NCBI GenBank assembly: GCA_015501605.1 | Contig: JADNRZ010000007.1 | Span: 1,860,001-1,924,000, forward strand | Direction of reading: 5' to 3' | Source of the DNA: Panaeolus papilionaceus | Taxonomy: Eukaryota > Basidiomycota > Agaricomycetes > Agaricales | DNA: 64,000 bases | In this document: positions 22,780-34,106 of the stretch, piece after piece | Layout: each line of letters opens with the position of its first letter | Numbering within the stretch: the stretch's first letter is position 1 | The notes under the pieces: generated by a model | Databases searched by the model: none | Told to the model about the DNA's origin: nothing | The model's input: only the letters and a program-made list of their open reading frames with translations | Translations under genes and position numbers: made by a program

Positions 22780-23730
22780 TAACTCGACACAAACTCTCAT
22801 GCAGTGGTCCGCAGACAATTGGGGGGATATCATCATTTCGGAATGAGCCATCTGCCCTTTCACCCATTCCTCGTTTAGCAAATGACTTTTGGATAATGCA
22901 GCGGTACCTTCCGTTGTATCGAGTTCAATCAAGAGCGAGTAAAGCCTCGCGGGTATCTATCATTGTTCAAGAAGTCAGAGTCATGATCAGGATTCGTCAG
23001 TTAATAGATTGGGTAATACTAAGACGAAGTTGAATCCATGAAGAGATTCCGGAAGACAATATTGCCATTCTGAAGCTGTACTTCGGGTTATCAAACCCAT
23101 CTGAGACAAAGGAGGTGAGCCTGACGAGATCGTAGGAGTCCACACTTCACTCATTTCTAAAATGGGTGTATCCTTGAGCTCGGGAAATTAAACGATTAGT
23201 GTAATGGTACAGTCATGGTGAAGATCGGTGCGCCTTGCCAAATGACGATACTTCAAAAAGTTTATTCGCTGGTTGGCGGAGTATGGGAACGCGCGCAGCC
23301 CCCTCGAGACGTTTGTACCGTACGAGCCCAGAGAAAAAACCATCACCTCGCTGTCTTGCTGGAATCAGCTAACGATGAAAATTAGAATGATTCAACTTTA
23401 AAAACTATACAGAAAGCAATTCAAGAGATGGGAACGCACTCAGTAAACATGTCAGACCAACCTCCGAGCCCAGCAGCCATGGTAGTTTGAAGCTAACGAG
23501 CAGACCCTCCTCCAACTATACGGTTCATAATCGCGTGCGCCAACTCATGAATGAGGATGTCATTTTGCATCCCGCCATCGCGTCGCGGGTTGGTCGACAC
23601 CTTCCCATGGCGACTCATTCCACTTCAAACAAAGTTGATTAAACACGAATTCGAAGAATTAATGAAAAAGTCAGGCACCTACTTACGAGGCGTGATGAAT
23701 TGACCGTATGGGCTTATGTTCCCCTTACAC
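22780..23730 (-). pseudogene. Decayed M36 (fungalysin) metallopeptidase
   Basis: Relic of a secreted zinc metallopeptidase of family M36. Pieces read in order on the minus strand. A short exon (about 23687-23730) precedes an exon (about 23440-23622) with RRDGGMQNDILIHELAHAIM, the HExxH zinc site (codons at 23535-23549), then NRIVGGGSAR, a TAG stop (23493-23495), and LQTTMAAGLGGWSDMF. The next piece reads RGLRAFPYSANQRIN (about 23290). Later come IDTREALLALD, a TGA (22925-22927), and FAKRGMGERADGSFRNDD. These match the conserved HEyxHG, GEGWSD, RxxPYS, DARDA and FAKRGLG blocks of fungalysins in order. Two in-frame stops and the missing N-terminal prodomain indicate a pseudogene. Confidence 0.75.
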
Positions 23731-24280
23731 CTGCAAAACATTCGTTAAGTCAAATGTGCATCGAAAAAGCGCAAATATCTTGAATGTCGATGGTGGGTGG
23801 TACAAGACGAGAGTGCCGTCACGCCACTGATGCACACAATGGGTCGTGTGTTCAACTGGCGATAATGGTGTAGGTACTGATTGGCACAGCTCGAAAGCAG
23901 AGCAGCAAGAAGAAGGGGAAAGGAGGGTTTGGTGAAATCAACCATTATCAAAATAGGTCATAGAATGTACACTTACATGAATAGTTTAAATAAAGAGTGG
24001 CTGGAGGAGTGTGAGCTAAATTTTAATAAATGGGAAGATAGGGAGCTAACCTTGATCGGCCCCCTCATGTCCTGTGTTGTATGTACTTGTGTGAATATGT
24101 CGACCGATGGTTCAATTGAGTGCCTGGCTGAGGTTAAGCAGGCAATCGATTTGATTTGAAACCAAAGAACCAAAATGGAAGTCTTCACATGAAAGCGCTT
24201 GTCTGCCTAATTCGACTAAGACGGCGTACAAAAAGAATAACTTTGCACTTGGCGCCTAAACCAAGCGCCGACCCAGACAG
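23731..24280. other. Spacer, no gene seen
   Basis: May include unrecognisable upstream remains of the M36 relic. The open frame at 23881-24159 (plus) has no recognised features. Confidence 0.4.
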
Positions 24281-26405
24281 TGTCGCAAATTTCGCATAGC
24301 CGTTACAGCGCGTCACGACGGCTTGTAACAGCGTCCAACACCGGGAGCACAAATTGCCAGTTGTAACGCATCCGAACAGGGTGTACGGTGTCCGAGAAGT
24401 GCCAGGTTGAAAATCAATGCATGGCCAACTTACTCGGCTCATCCCTCGGCTCCTTCACCTAATTAGACCCCCTTCTATCCCTCTCACGCCCCTATGTCGG
24501 CACACAACATAAATAATATAGTGACTGCAGCGCTATTGCTGTACTTAGTCAGATCATCAAAAGGGGGCATATTACAATAGATAATATGAGCGTCTGGAGA
24601 GAAAAATAGGGACTGAGTTAGTACATCAACACCAAACAACTGGTCAGCATGTGCCACTTGCATTTAAGTCAATGCTGTTCACAAAGTTCAAACCCTACAA
24701 AATCGTGAAACTGGCGAAAATATATTCAGTTCGGAGAACCAAGGACTCTGCACCTGGAATGAAATAGACACTTGCGACTGTAGGGGTAAACGATTTTTTC
24801 ATTCTTGCTCCCCACATAGTCTGGAATGCGCGATTGATATCAAGATTTGTAGGGTTTTATTTCCATTTCCTTGTAAATATTAATCCTCACCCATATGCAA
24901 CCACAACCCCAACCTATATACTCTCTTCCTTAAAGATAGTATTAATTGTAATATTCTTCATTCTTCCTTTCTGATTGAATAGCTATGCTTTATCTCCTGT
25001 ACCATATGAGTCTGACTTATCATCTCAGTAGTTTCATGTTTGTATTCTATCTTGTAGTATAAAAAATACAGAAAAAGAGCAAATGAAAAATAGGTTTCTC
25101 GAACCCTCACACTCGATTTTATTTGTCTCTGAGTCGATCAGCACTCACCCCAGCTTTGTTCCGCTTCATTTTCGTTGTAAGTATTCGAAAACTCGAAGCT
25201 CAGTGCTTCATGCATGCCCAATACACCAACACAGCATCATATTTGTTTGATACAGCACTATACTACTAAATACAGGCCTACTTGGTACCTACCATGCTCT
25301 GTGCCTTCGCCCTTGCCCAATCACAGACCCGCTTACCTTCATTATTGCCTTTACCCATCACCACTACCCCTCGTGTTGCACGTTCTGTATAATTTATTCT
25401 TCTTATTTGCTTTTTTTCATACCGTATACCGTAGGTGGCACGACCACGACCTAACACTAGGCGACAATGAAATATAAAGTAATTTAAACCAGTTGGCCTT
25501 TATGACCAGCGCGAATGGTAAGCTATGGTCGACTCTCAATATATAAGCTACCTAGTAAACACAAAATCAGAAGAGGGGTAATGACGGTAAAACACATACC
25601 TGGGTGTAGTATAAATAGTAGATAAAAATACAATTGCAGTACTGAACAGGGGACGCAACAGGGATGGGGAATCAGGGTACCAAATTTCATACATAGCTGG
25701 GCGGACCATCGAATGCAAGGCATCTAACATAAAGCTGGGCAGAGATCATCGGTGGTCATGATTCGAAATGTTCAGTATGCATGGATGCAATCCCAGCACC
25801 ATGGCATAGGCGCGTGTCCAATGCATCGTTGTAATCGTCTTAAATGACGAAAATATGGGTGCATGGGCACAAAGCTCATCAGCTTACAACACGCGCTTAG
25901 TGCATTCTACCTGCAGTCCCAATATCCAATACCTCCGTTATTTTTGTTGTTGATAGGGGCATGGGATAAATTGCAAGGGGGTCTAAATTTTGGGTGATGA
26001 GATTCTCTGAGATTGGGATCCGAAGGATGGATGATATACAAGAAAACTACAATTTTGTAGTTCAAATTGACAACAAATAACATAAATACACATTTTTTGA
26101 GCTTATATATACGTTTAAATAGTCTACATATGCTGGAAAGGAGGGATAGAGACCCCTATATCACTTGATGATGGATGGAAGGAGCCGAGCAATAAGCCGA
26201 GTAAGATGGCCATGCATTGATTTTCAACCTGGCACTTCTCGGACACCGTAAGGGTGTTCTAGTGTGCTAACGGTGCCGGTAACGGTCGAAAACGGTCACC
26301 AACAAACGGCCGGGTGTCATTTCAACCCGAAATGGCAAACAGCGGGCCGTTACAATGGCATTCAACGGGGCTGTCCGTTACAACGCCGATGGGAAATCTG
26401 CGACA
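24281..26405. mobile_element. Non-coding element with terminal inverted repeats (about 2.1 kb)
   Basis: The ends are imperfect inverted repeats. The outer ~30 bp (from TGTCGCA at 24281 and its complement ending 26405) match, and an inner block of about 75 bp (about 24385-24455 against 26186-26257) is nearly identical in inverted orientation. Between outer and inner blocks both arms carry several GTAACG/CGTTAC motifs at different spacing, like subterminal transposase-binding sites. The interior (24460-26180) is AT-rich and has no supported coding region. This fits a non-autonomous DNA transposon. I could not identify a clear target-site duplication. Confidence 0.6.
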
Positions 26406-27613
26406 AGGATTCATGTCGCTGAGATAATGTCGTTATCTCATAATGAACGCTTATGCAGACCTTGGTAATACAAATGTAGGTGTTTGATCTTCAAATACGA
26501 GGTAATTATGAACTCATATTTAACAACTACCAGGTACGCAGATGAACGGGACAACCTGAGATGCAGTGATGGTGGGTCTAACAACTGTGTCAGAGTGCCA
26601 ATATTAATGTACTCTGGTAGGATAAGAGCCTGTAGTTCATAAAAATATTTATTGAAATATTCACCAATATCAAGTATTTAGCTTTCCCCGGCCAGGAATG
26701 GGACAACGATACAATGACTTAGACAAACCACAATGGAAGAGTGGTCATGGTGGAGTGTCGAACATACGGAAATTCCCGCGGGACGCCCACGACCACGTCA
26801 GCAAGATTTGCCATACCTCTGCCTGAGCTTTGAGATCTGAACTTTTGAACTCTGAAAAGTCCTTTGACTTGCCTTTCAACATCTAATCAACCTCGCTCAT
26901 GTCATAGCACGTTGACGCTATCTTATTTTTTCCTTTGAACCCTGTAACATCAAAATTGCACAGGGGAAATTCACGGTCCTCGTCATAACCATTCAGATGG
27001 GTCTGTTCAAATGGCCTAGTGAGGGCTTCGGTATTCTCTTATTACCAAATGTATGACACTGAATAATACTGAATCCCTTCAGATGGGGATTATCTGGTAC
27101 CAACACGAAGCCCTATTCAAATGTGGCGGCGTCTCAAGCCTGTTGAGTTGATGCCGAACCTCACACGGGCACCTTCTGACTCAGAAGGCAGGACCACATC
27201 CTACTACTCCACTAAACCGTAATTCACGAGTGTAATACTCTGGCAATATCGGTTACAGCCCTTCCGTGACTGGGTTCAGAACCCTTGATCTGTAAGCTCT
27301 TGCCTCAACTCCCACTCAAGCTGAGAACGACTCACACACTCCTTATGCGAATTGGGTTACGAAAACTCTCTGCCTCAGTCAGCAAGTCTCCATATGAAGG
27401 CCGTATAGCCCGAATACGGATTCGTACTCTGAATTATCCTACAAGCGCAACATATTGCGATGATGACGCAGGCACGGCGGCAGGTCTGTTATTTTCTACA
27501 CAGGAATCGATCCTTAACTCACGCGCTGCCTGTCTTCTTGGAATATAAAGCAAGCCACTGCGTACATCACGTTTCACCAGCTCTATTATACGCACACACC
27601 CACACTTCGCATC
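26406..27613. other. Spacer upstream of the questin-oxidase-like gene
   Basis: No gene supported. Short frames at 27285-27548 have no features. Confidence 0.5.
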
Positions 27614-29336
27614 ATGTCGCCAGCTTCATACCTCTTGACAAGGAAGGGCGGTGTAAATCTCCCTGGAATAACTCCTCTCTCGAAGAAAACAGCGGAAGAC
27701 TTGTTGCTGAAGGATGCCGAGGATCACCACTGCTTTTTTAATTTGATAGGTCTTCACAACCACCTAAGCCACCAGTAAGTTGATAAAAGTGTCGCTAGGT
27801 AGACTTTAAAGGACAATCGCTGATTTCTTCACAGTGTTCTGGCAGCATACGATATTGGCGCTCCTGCTGGGATACTCGAGAAAATCTTTGAGGAAGAGAA
27901 GAAAATTCAGAGACCAATTTATCTGGAAGCGAAGCACCAGAGTGAGATCGTCATACGCAAAGATAACTGGTCGGAGTACCTGGGGAATGAAATGCACGTC
28001 TTTTAATTTCTTTCTGTATTGCTCTGTGATGTTTAATATAATATTCCAGTGCCTATGGTGCTTATGTCAAGTTCTTCGAAGAGGAGATTCTGTCATTGGG
28101 AGCAGCATCCCTTCTGGAGACCTATCTCTTCATCGAAGAAGCCAACAAAGACGATCGTCGCATGTTTGCTCGTTTCGCAAGTGGAGCGACAGCGTACGTG
28201 TACCATCTGTCTTTGTTCGATTATTTGTTAACATCTTTTCGTCATTAGTTTACATCCTCTCATCTCGGTCGGCGTGCGTTGACGGTTACACTGACACTTC
28301 TGAATACTAATATGAATTTTCAGTATGGTATCGAATTTGGAAATGACAAACTTGTTGTGACAGGTCCTATTATTTTCATGTATTACTACCCCACCGAGGC
28401 TAAATTTCTGCATTTATTTTAGGCTTAGCTCAGGCCGCCGTCCATGCGCCAGATGGGCACGAAATGCTCGAGTGCGTTAATCAAGGACCTGCGGAGGGTC
28501 AAGGTCTCTCCCTTCTCGAGGTTCTCTCGCAAGTGTACGAAACAAAGTCCATCAAGCCTCTTCCGTATTCCAAAGACAAGGATCCCTTTGCGTTACTTCA
28601 GGACGCCCTTGCTAAAAATGCAGGAATCGGTCCCATCGCGTCCCAGTTCCGCGTCAGCAACCATCCAACCCCTGACGAAGTTGACAGCGCTATCGAAGAG
28701 ATTATCTGGGTCGCCAACATCCTCTTATTCTCATCTGGAAAGCGCGGAAGGAAGACGAGGCTCGATTTCTTCCTCATGCATCTTGTCACTTGCTCTGTCT
28801 TCTTGAAGCCGCTTTGCGCGGCGGTGAAGAAGCCAGAATACCAGGCGAAGCTCATCAGAGCGTACATTGCAGGTATTATCTTCATGATGATATGGCGAGG
28901 TTTACCTAGGATCGATCCGGAATTGGCGATGCTTCCAACTGCCTCTCCGCGTCCACCGGCTACACGAGACGTACACGCTCGAACGTCTGCTACGGGAGAT
29001 CCCAACAAGGACGAGGATTATAATGCGTGGCCAGCCATAATCGACGACGCGATGTACCACAGCGATGCACATCTGGTGAAGGCCGTTCGAGGTTTGCTGT
29101 ATGCGTCTCAGAGGTATAGCCACACCAAAGCCGGGGACGTTCCTGGAGCGTACCGAGATGAAGCAAGGACGCAGGAGGTATTTCCAGAGATTGGGAAGGT
29201 GGACGGTACCTTGTTTGTCCGATCTGCGGGAGTTTTGATGGATCAGCTTGGATGGATGTCATATGGACAGAAGATGGGAGAGTGGAACTTTGCTCCTCTA
29301 GGTTGGGATGCTGCTTGGGATGCGATCCAAGACTGA
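27614..29336 (+). CDS. Questin-oxidase-like protein
   Basis: Member of the questin oxidase / AflY-like oxidoreductase family, known in fungal anthraquinone and aflatoxin-type pathways for a Baeyer-Villiger-like ring opening; the substrate here is unknown. Six exons in phase: 27614-27774, 27835-27993, 28050-28193, 28249-28273, 28324-28363 and 28423-29336, about 480 residues. Landmarks: FFNLIGLHNHLSHHVLAAYD, NWSEYLGNENAYGAYVKFFE, the His-containing LHPLISVGYGIEFGN, LAQAAVHAPDGHEML, and a large helical C-terminal half ending WDAIQD. The intron after codon N(at) at 27994 begins GCACGT, not GT; using it keeps the frame and the conserved segment, so it is probably a GC-AG intron. All other introns are GT-AG. 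No stop or frameshift is seen, so the gene looks functional. No other biosynthetic genes (PKS, P450, MFS) lie nearby. Confidence 0.8.
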
Positions 29337-29805
29337 ACATTGGTTCGTCTCTCTACCACGATTAATACGTTCAATATTGGATCTGTAACGCCTACGATGA
29401 TTGTTCTAACCGCTAATGCATGTATTCCATTGTTATCTTCCTTCCATTTTATAATGAGTCACTTGTGCTAATTGGCAATTATATCAACGGCATTCATCAA
29501 GGGTCCTCGGATTGCGAATTCGTCGTTCCTCTCGATGCTATGCTAGGTCAACAATCGCAATCGCATTATCGGCGCGATCGACGTAGTGTCGAGACAATGG
29601 TGATCATGTGATCGGTCAATATATAAGTTCGAACTTCTGTAGGTTCGCCTCTAGTGACTCTGTCCTCTACTTACCACCTGTTATCGTTTATTCATCCAAA
29701 CTCTCGGATTTCATCCTTTCCAAATTACTGCTATAATATCATTTACTCTTCGAAATCGATTCACCGATCACATTTTCCTGCGAGACCCACCGCTTTAATA
29801 TTGCG
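29337..29805. other. Intergenic region with a possible promoter
   Basis: Spacer between two plus-strand genes. TCAATATATAAG (about 29616-29627) is a TATA-like sequence about 180 bp before the next ATG. No gene seen. Confidence 0.4.
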
Positions 29806-31991
29806 ATGCCGGTCGCGTCTACGCCACTTGGCATCGATAAAGGTGTGTGTCGATAGAACGAATGAAAAACAATAATTAAATCTCTCTCCAGACGCCAATG
29901 TAAATGATTCGGACAAGGCGATTCCAGCCAAGAAGGACCTTGCCCAGAAGGAGAGCCGTCGCAGATTCATATTCAACTTTTGGCCTCGCGACCCTAAGGG
30001 TGAAGTTATCACACCCGAAAACTCGTTTTTCGGCAAGGAAACGCCTGAAAAGACTCAGCTCTGGGGTGCCACCTTGAATAACTTCTTCTACACCCATCGT
30101 ATTGGAAGCTGCGAGGATGGCAAGCCCCTGCGAGGCTCGCTGACTATTTCTACCAGTAGCAAGCTCCTCGGCTGGATGGAGAAACACGGAGAGAACTATT
30201 CCATTGACGACATGGACGAGGCGAGAATGGAACCCGATCCTGAAGTCATTGAGCCATTCGACATCGCCGAGATCATTCGGGAGCAGGAGAAGGTGGCTGT
30301 GCGACACGCCTTAGACGCAGCTCTGAAGGGATTAGTACGCCTTTATCACATACATCTTTTGATTCCTGCTAACGACGCGAGTTATCTCAAGCCACCTCGC
30401 TCAGCTCTTCAAAGCCCTCGTTATCCTATGCCATGGCCCCGCCCTCCATTTTCTTCCGACAATGTCGCGTGGCCTGAGCCACCCATGCTCGAGAAGCTGA
30501 TCTCTTTGTCTCATCTTCCCAAGACTCTCATTGTTCATGATCCTTGGGGTACCACCGACGGAGAAGTACAGAATCGCAAAAACACGTGGAAGCGATCGAT
30601 TCAAGGTTCAAAAGCCCTCCTCTATCGCTTGCAGCTTTCTAAAGCGGGAGAGGAGCGCGCTCAGCGAGAACTCGAAGAGGTAGTGAAAGTGAAAGAGGAG
30701 GAGGATAAGATTCTGGCGACATTTCTGGCGGACCCTCATACACGAAACAAGGTCCCTTTGAATGGTTTTATTTTGACGAGGGATGACGTTGACGTCACCC
30801 CCATCTTTTGCTTGTTACCCTCCGCTCCAACTGTTGACCCCGACGAACCTGCTCGTCTGCGTCTCTCCCCTAGCCACCACTTGGGCTCTGGTCATCACTC
30901 TGTTCTCTACGATGCCGAGTTTGAGCTTCCTCGTGATCTGCTTGCTGAGCGCCCCATCTGCAAACCTTGCATCGCTGACGCGGCTATTCGTATCTGGGAC
31001 GAGGAAGAAAAGGTAGATTCTGCTCGTGAGTCTGCCAACACTGAGAGCGAGAGGTCACTCAACATTATGACTGGGAGCGATGTTCGACAATACATGGATC
31101 GGGGGTATGGTTCTATTATCGACGGCTATGACGGCCCTATTCGTGTCGTACGCGTCGATGTCGACTACTTCAAGCCGTTCGACAAGCCGTGCAAACACTA
31201 CGTCAACATGCCAGAGGAGATAAGGTATCCTCCCACAGCCACTGTGCGAGTGGCTGCGAAGCTTTCGAAGCGTAATGACAACCACTTGGATACTGAGGCT
31301 AAAAACTACGAAGCGTTCCCTGTGCACTTCTTCCAGCACTGGAGCGGTCTCTGTATCCCTCCGCGTCACCGACACCCTGTCCCTGTCGGTGCTATTGCAC
31401 CCCAATACTATGGCTACTACGTCTTCGATAAGTTAGTTGACGACGACGATCCGATTGCTGAAGGTCCACTCACGGAAAAACAATCCAAGGATCTCGAGGA
31501 CCAGGAGAATCTCGAGGCGGCAGGAAAGAACAAGTCCAAGTATTATAGTCCCATCATGCTTTTAGAGAACTGCGGAAAGCCCATCGAGTCTACTGAGCTC
31601 TCGATTGATGACAGGTGCGTTTCTTTACTTTCATGCGCACTCGTTCGATTTTACTGACATGTTTATTTCCCCGTTTGATAGGGAAGAGGCTGTATCCCTC
31701 TTCAATCGCTTTCACCACGCCGGATGGTGCCACTTGTCGCTCTATCAACGCAATATCGTCATGAAGCCTGGACCAATTTATGCATCGCCCAAAGAGCGGC
31801 TGAGAAATTCCAAACTACATGGAGGATTGGGGGAACGTTGGTCGTTCCGTTTGATTGACTATGGTCGAAGCCGTGTGTGGAACGATGAGAATCATCCGCG
31901 CTATGATAAGTATGCAACGGAAAACATGAGTCGGGAGGCGGTTATACTGTGGAACTGGCTCAATACCGATGGTCATCATCCTGATCCTTAA
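29806..31991 (+). CDS. Divergent protein-kinase-like protein
   Basis: Three exons in phase (29806-29842, 29892-31614, 31682-31991) give about 689 residues. The first ~330 residues are unrecognised and mostly polar. The rest has kinase-like landmarks: a Gly-rich loop HLGSGHHSVLYDAEF (about residue 340), VRVAAKLS with a candidate ATP-binding Lys (about 465), YYSPIMLLENCGKPI as the hinge region, FHHAGWCHLSLYQRNIVM at the place of the HRDxxxxN catalytic loop, and FRLIDYGRSRVW at the place of DFG. The catalytic Asp of HRD appears replaced (HLSLYQRN) while the metal-binding Asp and Asn remain. This pattern occurs in a mushroom-expanded group of kinase-like proteins. Activity cannot be told from sequence. 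The C-terminus follows closely after DYG, so the C-lobe is short. Confidence 0.7.
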
Positions 31992-32386
31992 GGCGAAGGG
32001 TTTTTTAGGAATGTGTATATAAATGTATTACTGCGGTTGTTTGTAAACGACAGGAATAGCGACTGTTGGCTCTGAACATATGGACCGAATGTTAAATGAA
32101 TGGGGTTAAGAGTCCTCCTTCCCACACAGTAATTTAGACACGATTCGAGTCAGAATTATCAAACACCTTCCCTTGACCACAACCACCACAAACACCTGTT
32201 GCCCTCGTAGTCCCGTTTGCCTTAGTTCAATCCAAGACCCTGCTACCTGCTCTGGTTTCTCTGTCTGTTAGTACCAAGTTCATTATAACTGGTGACTAGT
32301 CCCTGATCGAATACATAATCGCATAACACTCTCAGCAAGCCTTCGAAGAGACGACAACGCATTCGACGTCTCGGAACTCCTGAAAC
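31992..32386. other. Intergenic region, no gene seen
   Basis: Spacer between kinase-like gene and F-box gene. Nothing notable. Confidence 0.5.
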
Positions 32387-33745
32387 ATGGATACAAATCC
32401 CATATTACTATGCTCTGAACCCCTTCCCACATCTTCTCCAGATGAACCGCTCACGATCAACCACCTTCCTCCCGAGATATTGTCTGAAATTTTCCATACT
32501 TATATGTTCAGCGAGGACGAATCGGACCTCATTGATCCTGCCATGGAGGCCATCATCCCAGTATTTCTGCCCAGCCCCCATACAGCTCCATTGCTATTTT
32601 GTGAAGTGTGCAGATTATGGCGCAATGTTGCCACGTTGACACCCTCGCTGTGGTCTGCCATCGCGATTGGTTCTGCCTACCAACTCACGATGATACGAAT
32701 CTGGTTGGATCGATCACGCAACCACCCACTCTCCTTTCACATTCAAATTGATGCACGAGTTGCGTCCCTCGATAAACTCAAAGTCCCGCAACTCCTTGAT
32801 ATTCTCCGTGCACACGTTCATCGCTGGGAGAACGTCAGCATTTCCTTGCCTCATTCGCTGAAAGCAGATTTGTTCCGTTTTCTCAGCATAATCGCCCCCT
32901 CCAAAGGTCAATCTCCAGCCCTTCTCTTGAAGACTCTCTACATTGCTCGAATCTTAACGGTAGATTTGCGAGGGGAGCTTCTTGACAATCTTGTGGCATG
33001 TCCTGACCCGAAGCTACGTCGCTTCGCCTGGAATTACGATTTCGTGCCCCCACTTCAAACATTAGAGAATTCGCTATGGACCAATCTACAACAAATGTTT
33101 TTTTCCACCACAACCACCAGAATTCTGTTTTCAGTCTTGGAGATGTGCGAGAACCTTCGCTTCGTCACGATCGACACTTTTCGTGCCGAACGTAGCAGCA
33201 GCCTTCCACAGACAGTCGTCGTGGCGCCTAATCTACAAGTTCTCAATATTACACGAATAACAGGTCACCTAGCCCATACCCTTAATGTTATGTGCACCCC
33301 ACGACTTATCAAACTTTCCCTCTTTGAAATCGGTCTTGCTGGGCAGTATGAGGCGCTCGAGAAGTTCCTGAAAAGGTCCAAATGCTGTTTGCACACCGTT
33401 TTTATTGGATATCGTTCGCGATCCTTCTCCAGACGGGAAGCACACTATCTACTCCAATCCCCACACTTTATGATTATCCCCAATTTTTCGCTGCGAATTT
33501 ATGTCAGGTTCCGACCCTCGTCATTTGCAGAGTCCATCATTTCGGAGGCCCACGATTTAAATTCCACAAGAGAGAATCCTTATGCTTGGTACGAATCCCA
33601 TAGTGCATGCATATACATTGGGTGGGGTAGCCATAATTATATCCGTACATTCGATTCGACATATCCCTTCTTGGTACAAGATCCTTCACATGACCAGATG
33701 CTACGGCTCCCACTTCGACAAGAATACCAGGACCCTATAGTTTAA
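32387..33745 (+). CDS. F-box protein, family 1 (copy 2)
   Basis: Intact single-exon ORF of 452 residues. The F-box is near the N-terminus (INHLPPEILSEIFHTYMFSE), followed by EDESDLIDPAMEAIIPVF, APLLFCEVCRLWRNVATLTP and SLWSAIAI. The C-terminal part has LRR-like turns (LRFVTIDTF, NLQVLNITRI, LIKLSLFEIG) and ends with YIGWGSHNYIRTFDSTYPFL, a block also found in copies 1 and 3. It probably acts as an SCF substrate adaptor. Closest to the next gene, so the pair arose by tandem duplication. Confidence 0.85.
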   Translation: MDTNPILLCSEPLPTSSPDEPLTINHLPPEILSEIFHTYMFSEDESDLIDPAMEAIIPVFLPSPHTAPLLFCEVCRLWRNVATLTPSLWSAIAIGSAYQLTMIRIWLDRSRNHPLSFHIQIDARVASLDKLKVPQLLDILRAHVHRWENVSISLPHSLKADLFRFLSIIAPSKGQSPALLLKTLYIARILTVDLRGELLDNLVACPDPKLRRFAWNYDFVPPLQTLENSLWTNLQQMFFSTTTTRILFSVLEMCENLRFVTIDTFRAERSSSLPQTVVVAPNLQVLNITRITGHLAHTLNVMCTPRLIKLSLFEIGLAGQYEALEKFLKRSKCCLHTVFIGYRSRSFSRREAHYLLQSPHFMIIPNFSLRIYVRFRPSSFAESIISEAHDLNSTRENPYAWYESHSACIYIGWGSHNYIRTFDSTYPFLVQDPSHDQMLRLPLRQEYQDPIV

Positions 33746-34106
33746 CTTATTCAATTTATTCACTGCAGTGCCTTTCATGTAACGAGTTTCTAAATACAAA
33801 TTTGATGAAACCGCCTCGTAGACATAAGCGCAGATTTAAGCTTCCCCCCTTGGAATCACGCTCGGAACCAGCCGACGCCTTCTCTTGATCGTCAACTACC
33901 ACCATCTTCCGACAACGGCTGATTTGAGAACTACGTTTCGAATACAGGGGTTGTACTTCTGTAGTTAGTATTGGTTTATGCATTGATAGCAACCAATTAA
34001 TACTGCCCTTTGTATAGAGTACTATAGACCAACTCCAGATTCCACCACAATCGCATTCCCTACGACAAGCCTGCCGAGTCTATTAAGATCTCGACATCCC
34101 TTAATC
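33746..34106. other. Intergenic spacer of the F-box pair
   Basis: No gene seen. Confidence 0.5.

Noticed and set aside
27614..31991. Secondary-metabolite gene cluster around the questin-oxidase-like gene
   Set aside because: No PKS, P450, methyltransferase or transporter nearby; the neighbours are a kinase-like gene and F-box genes.
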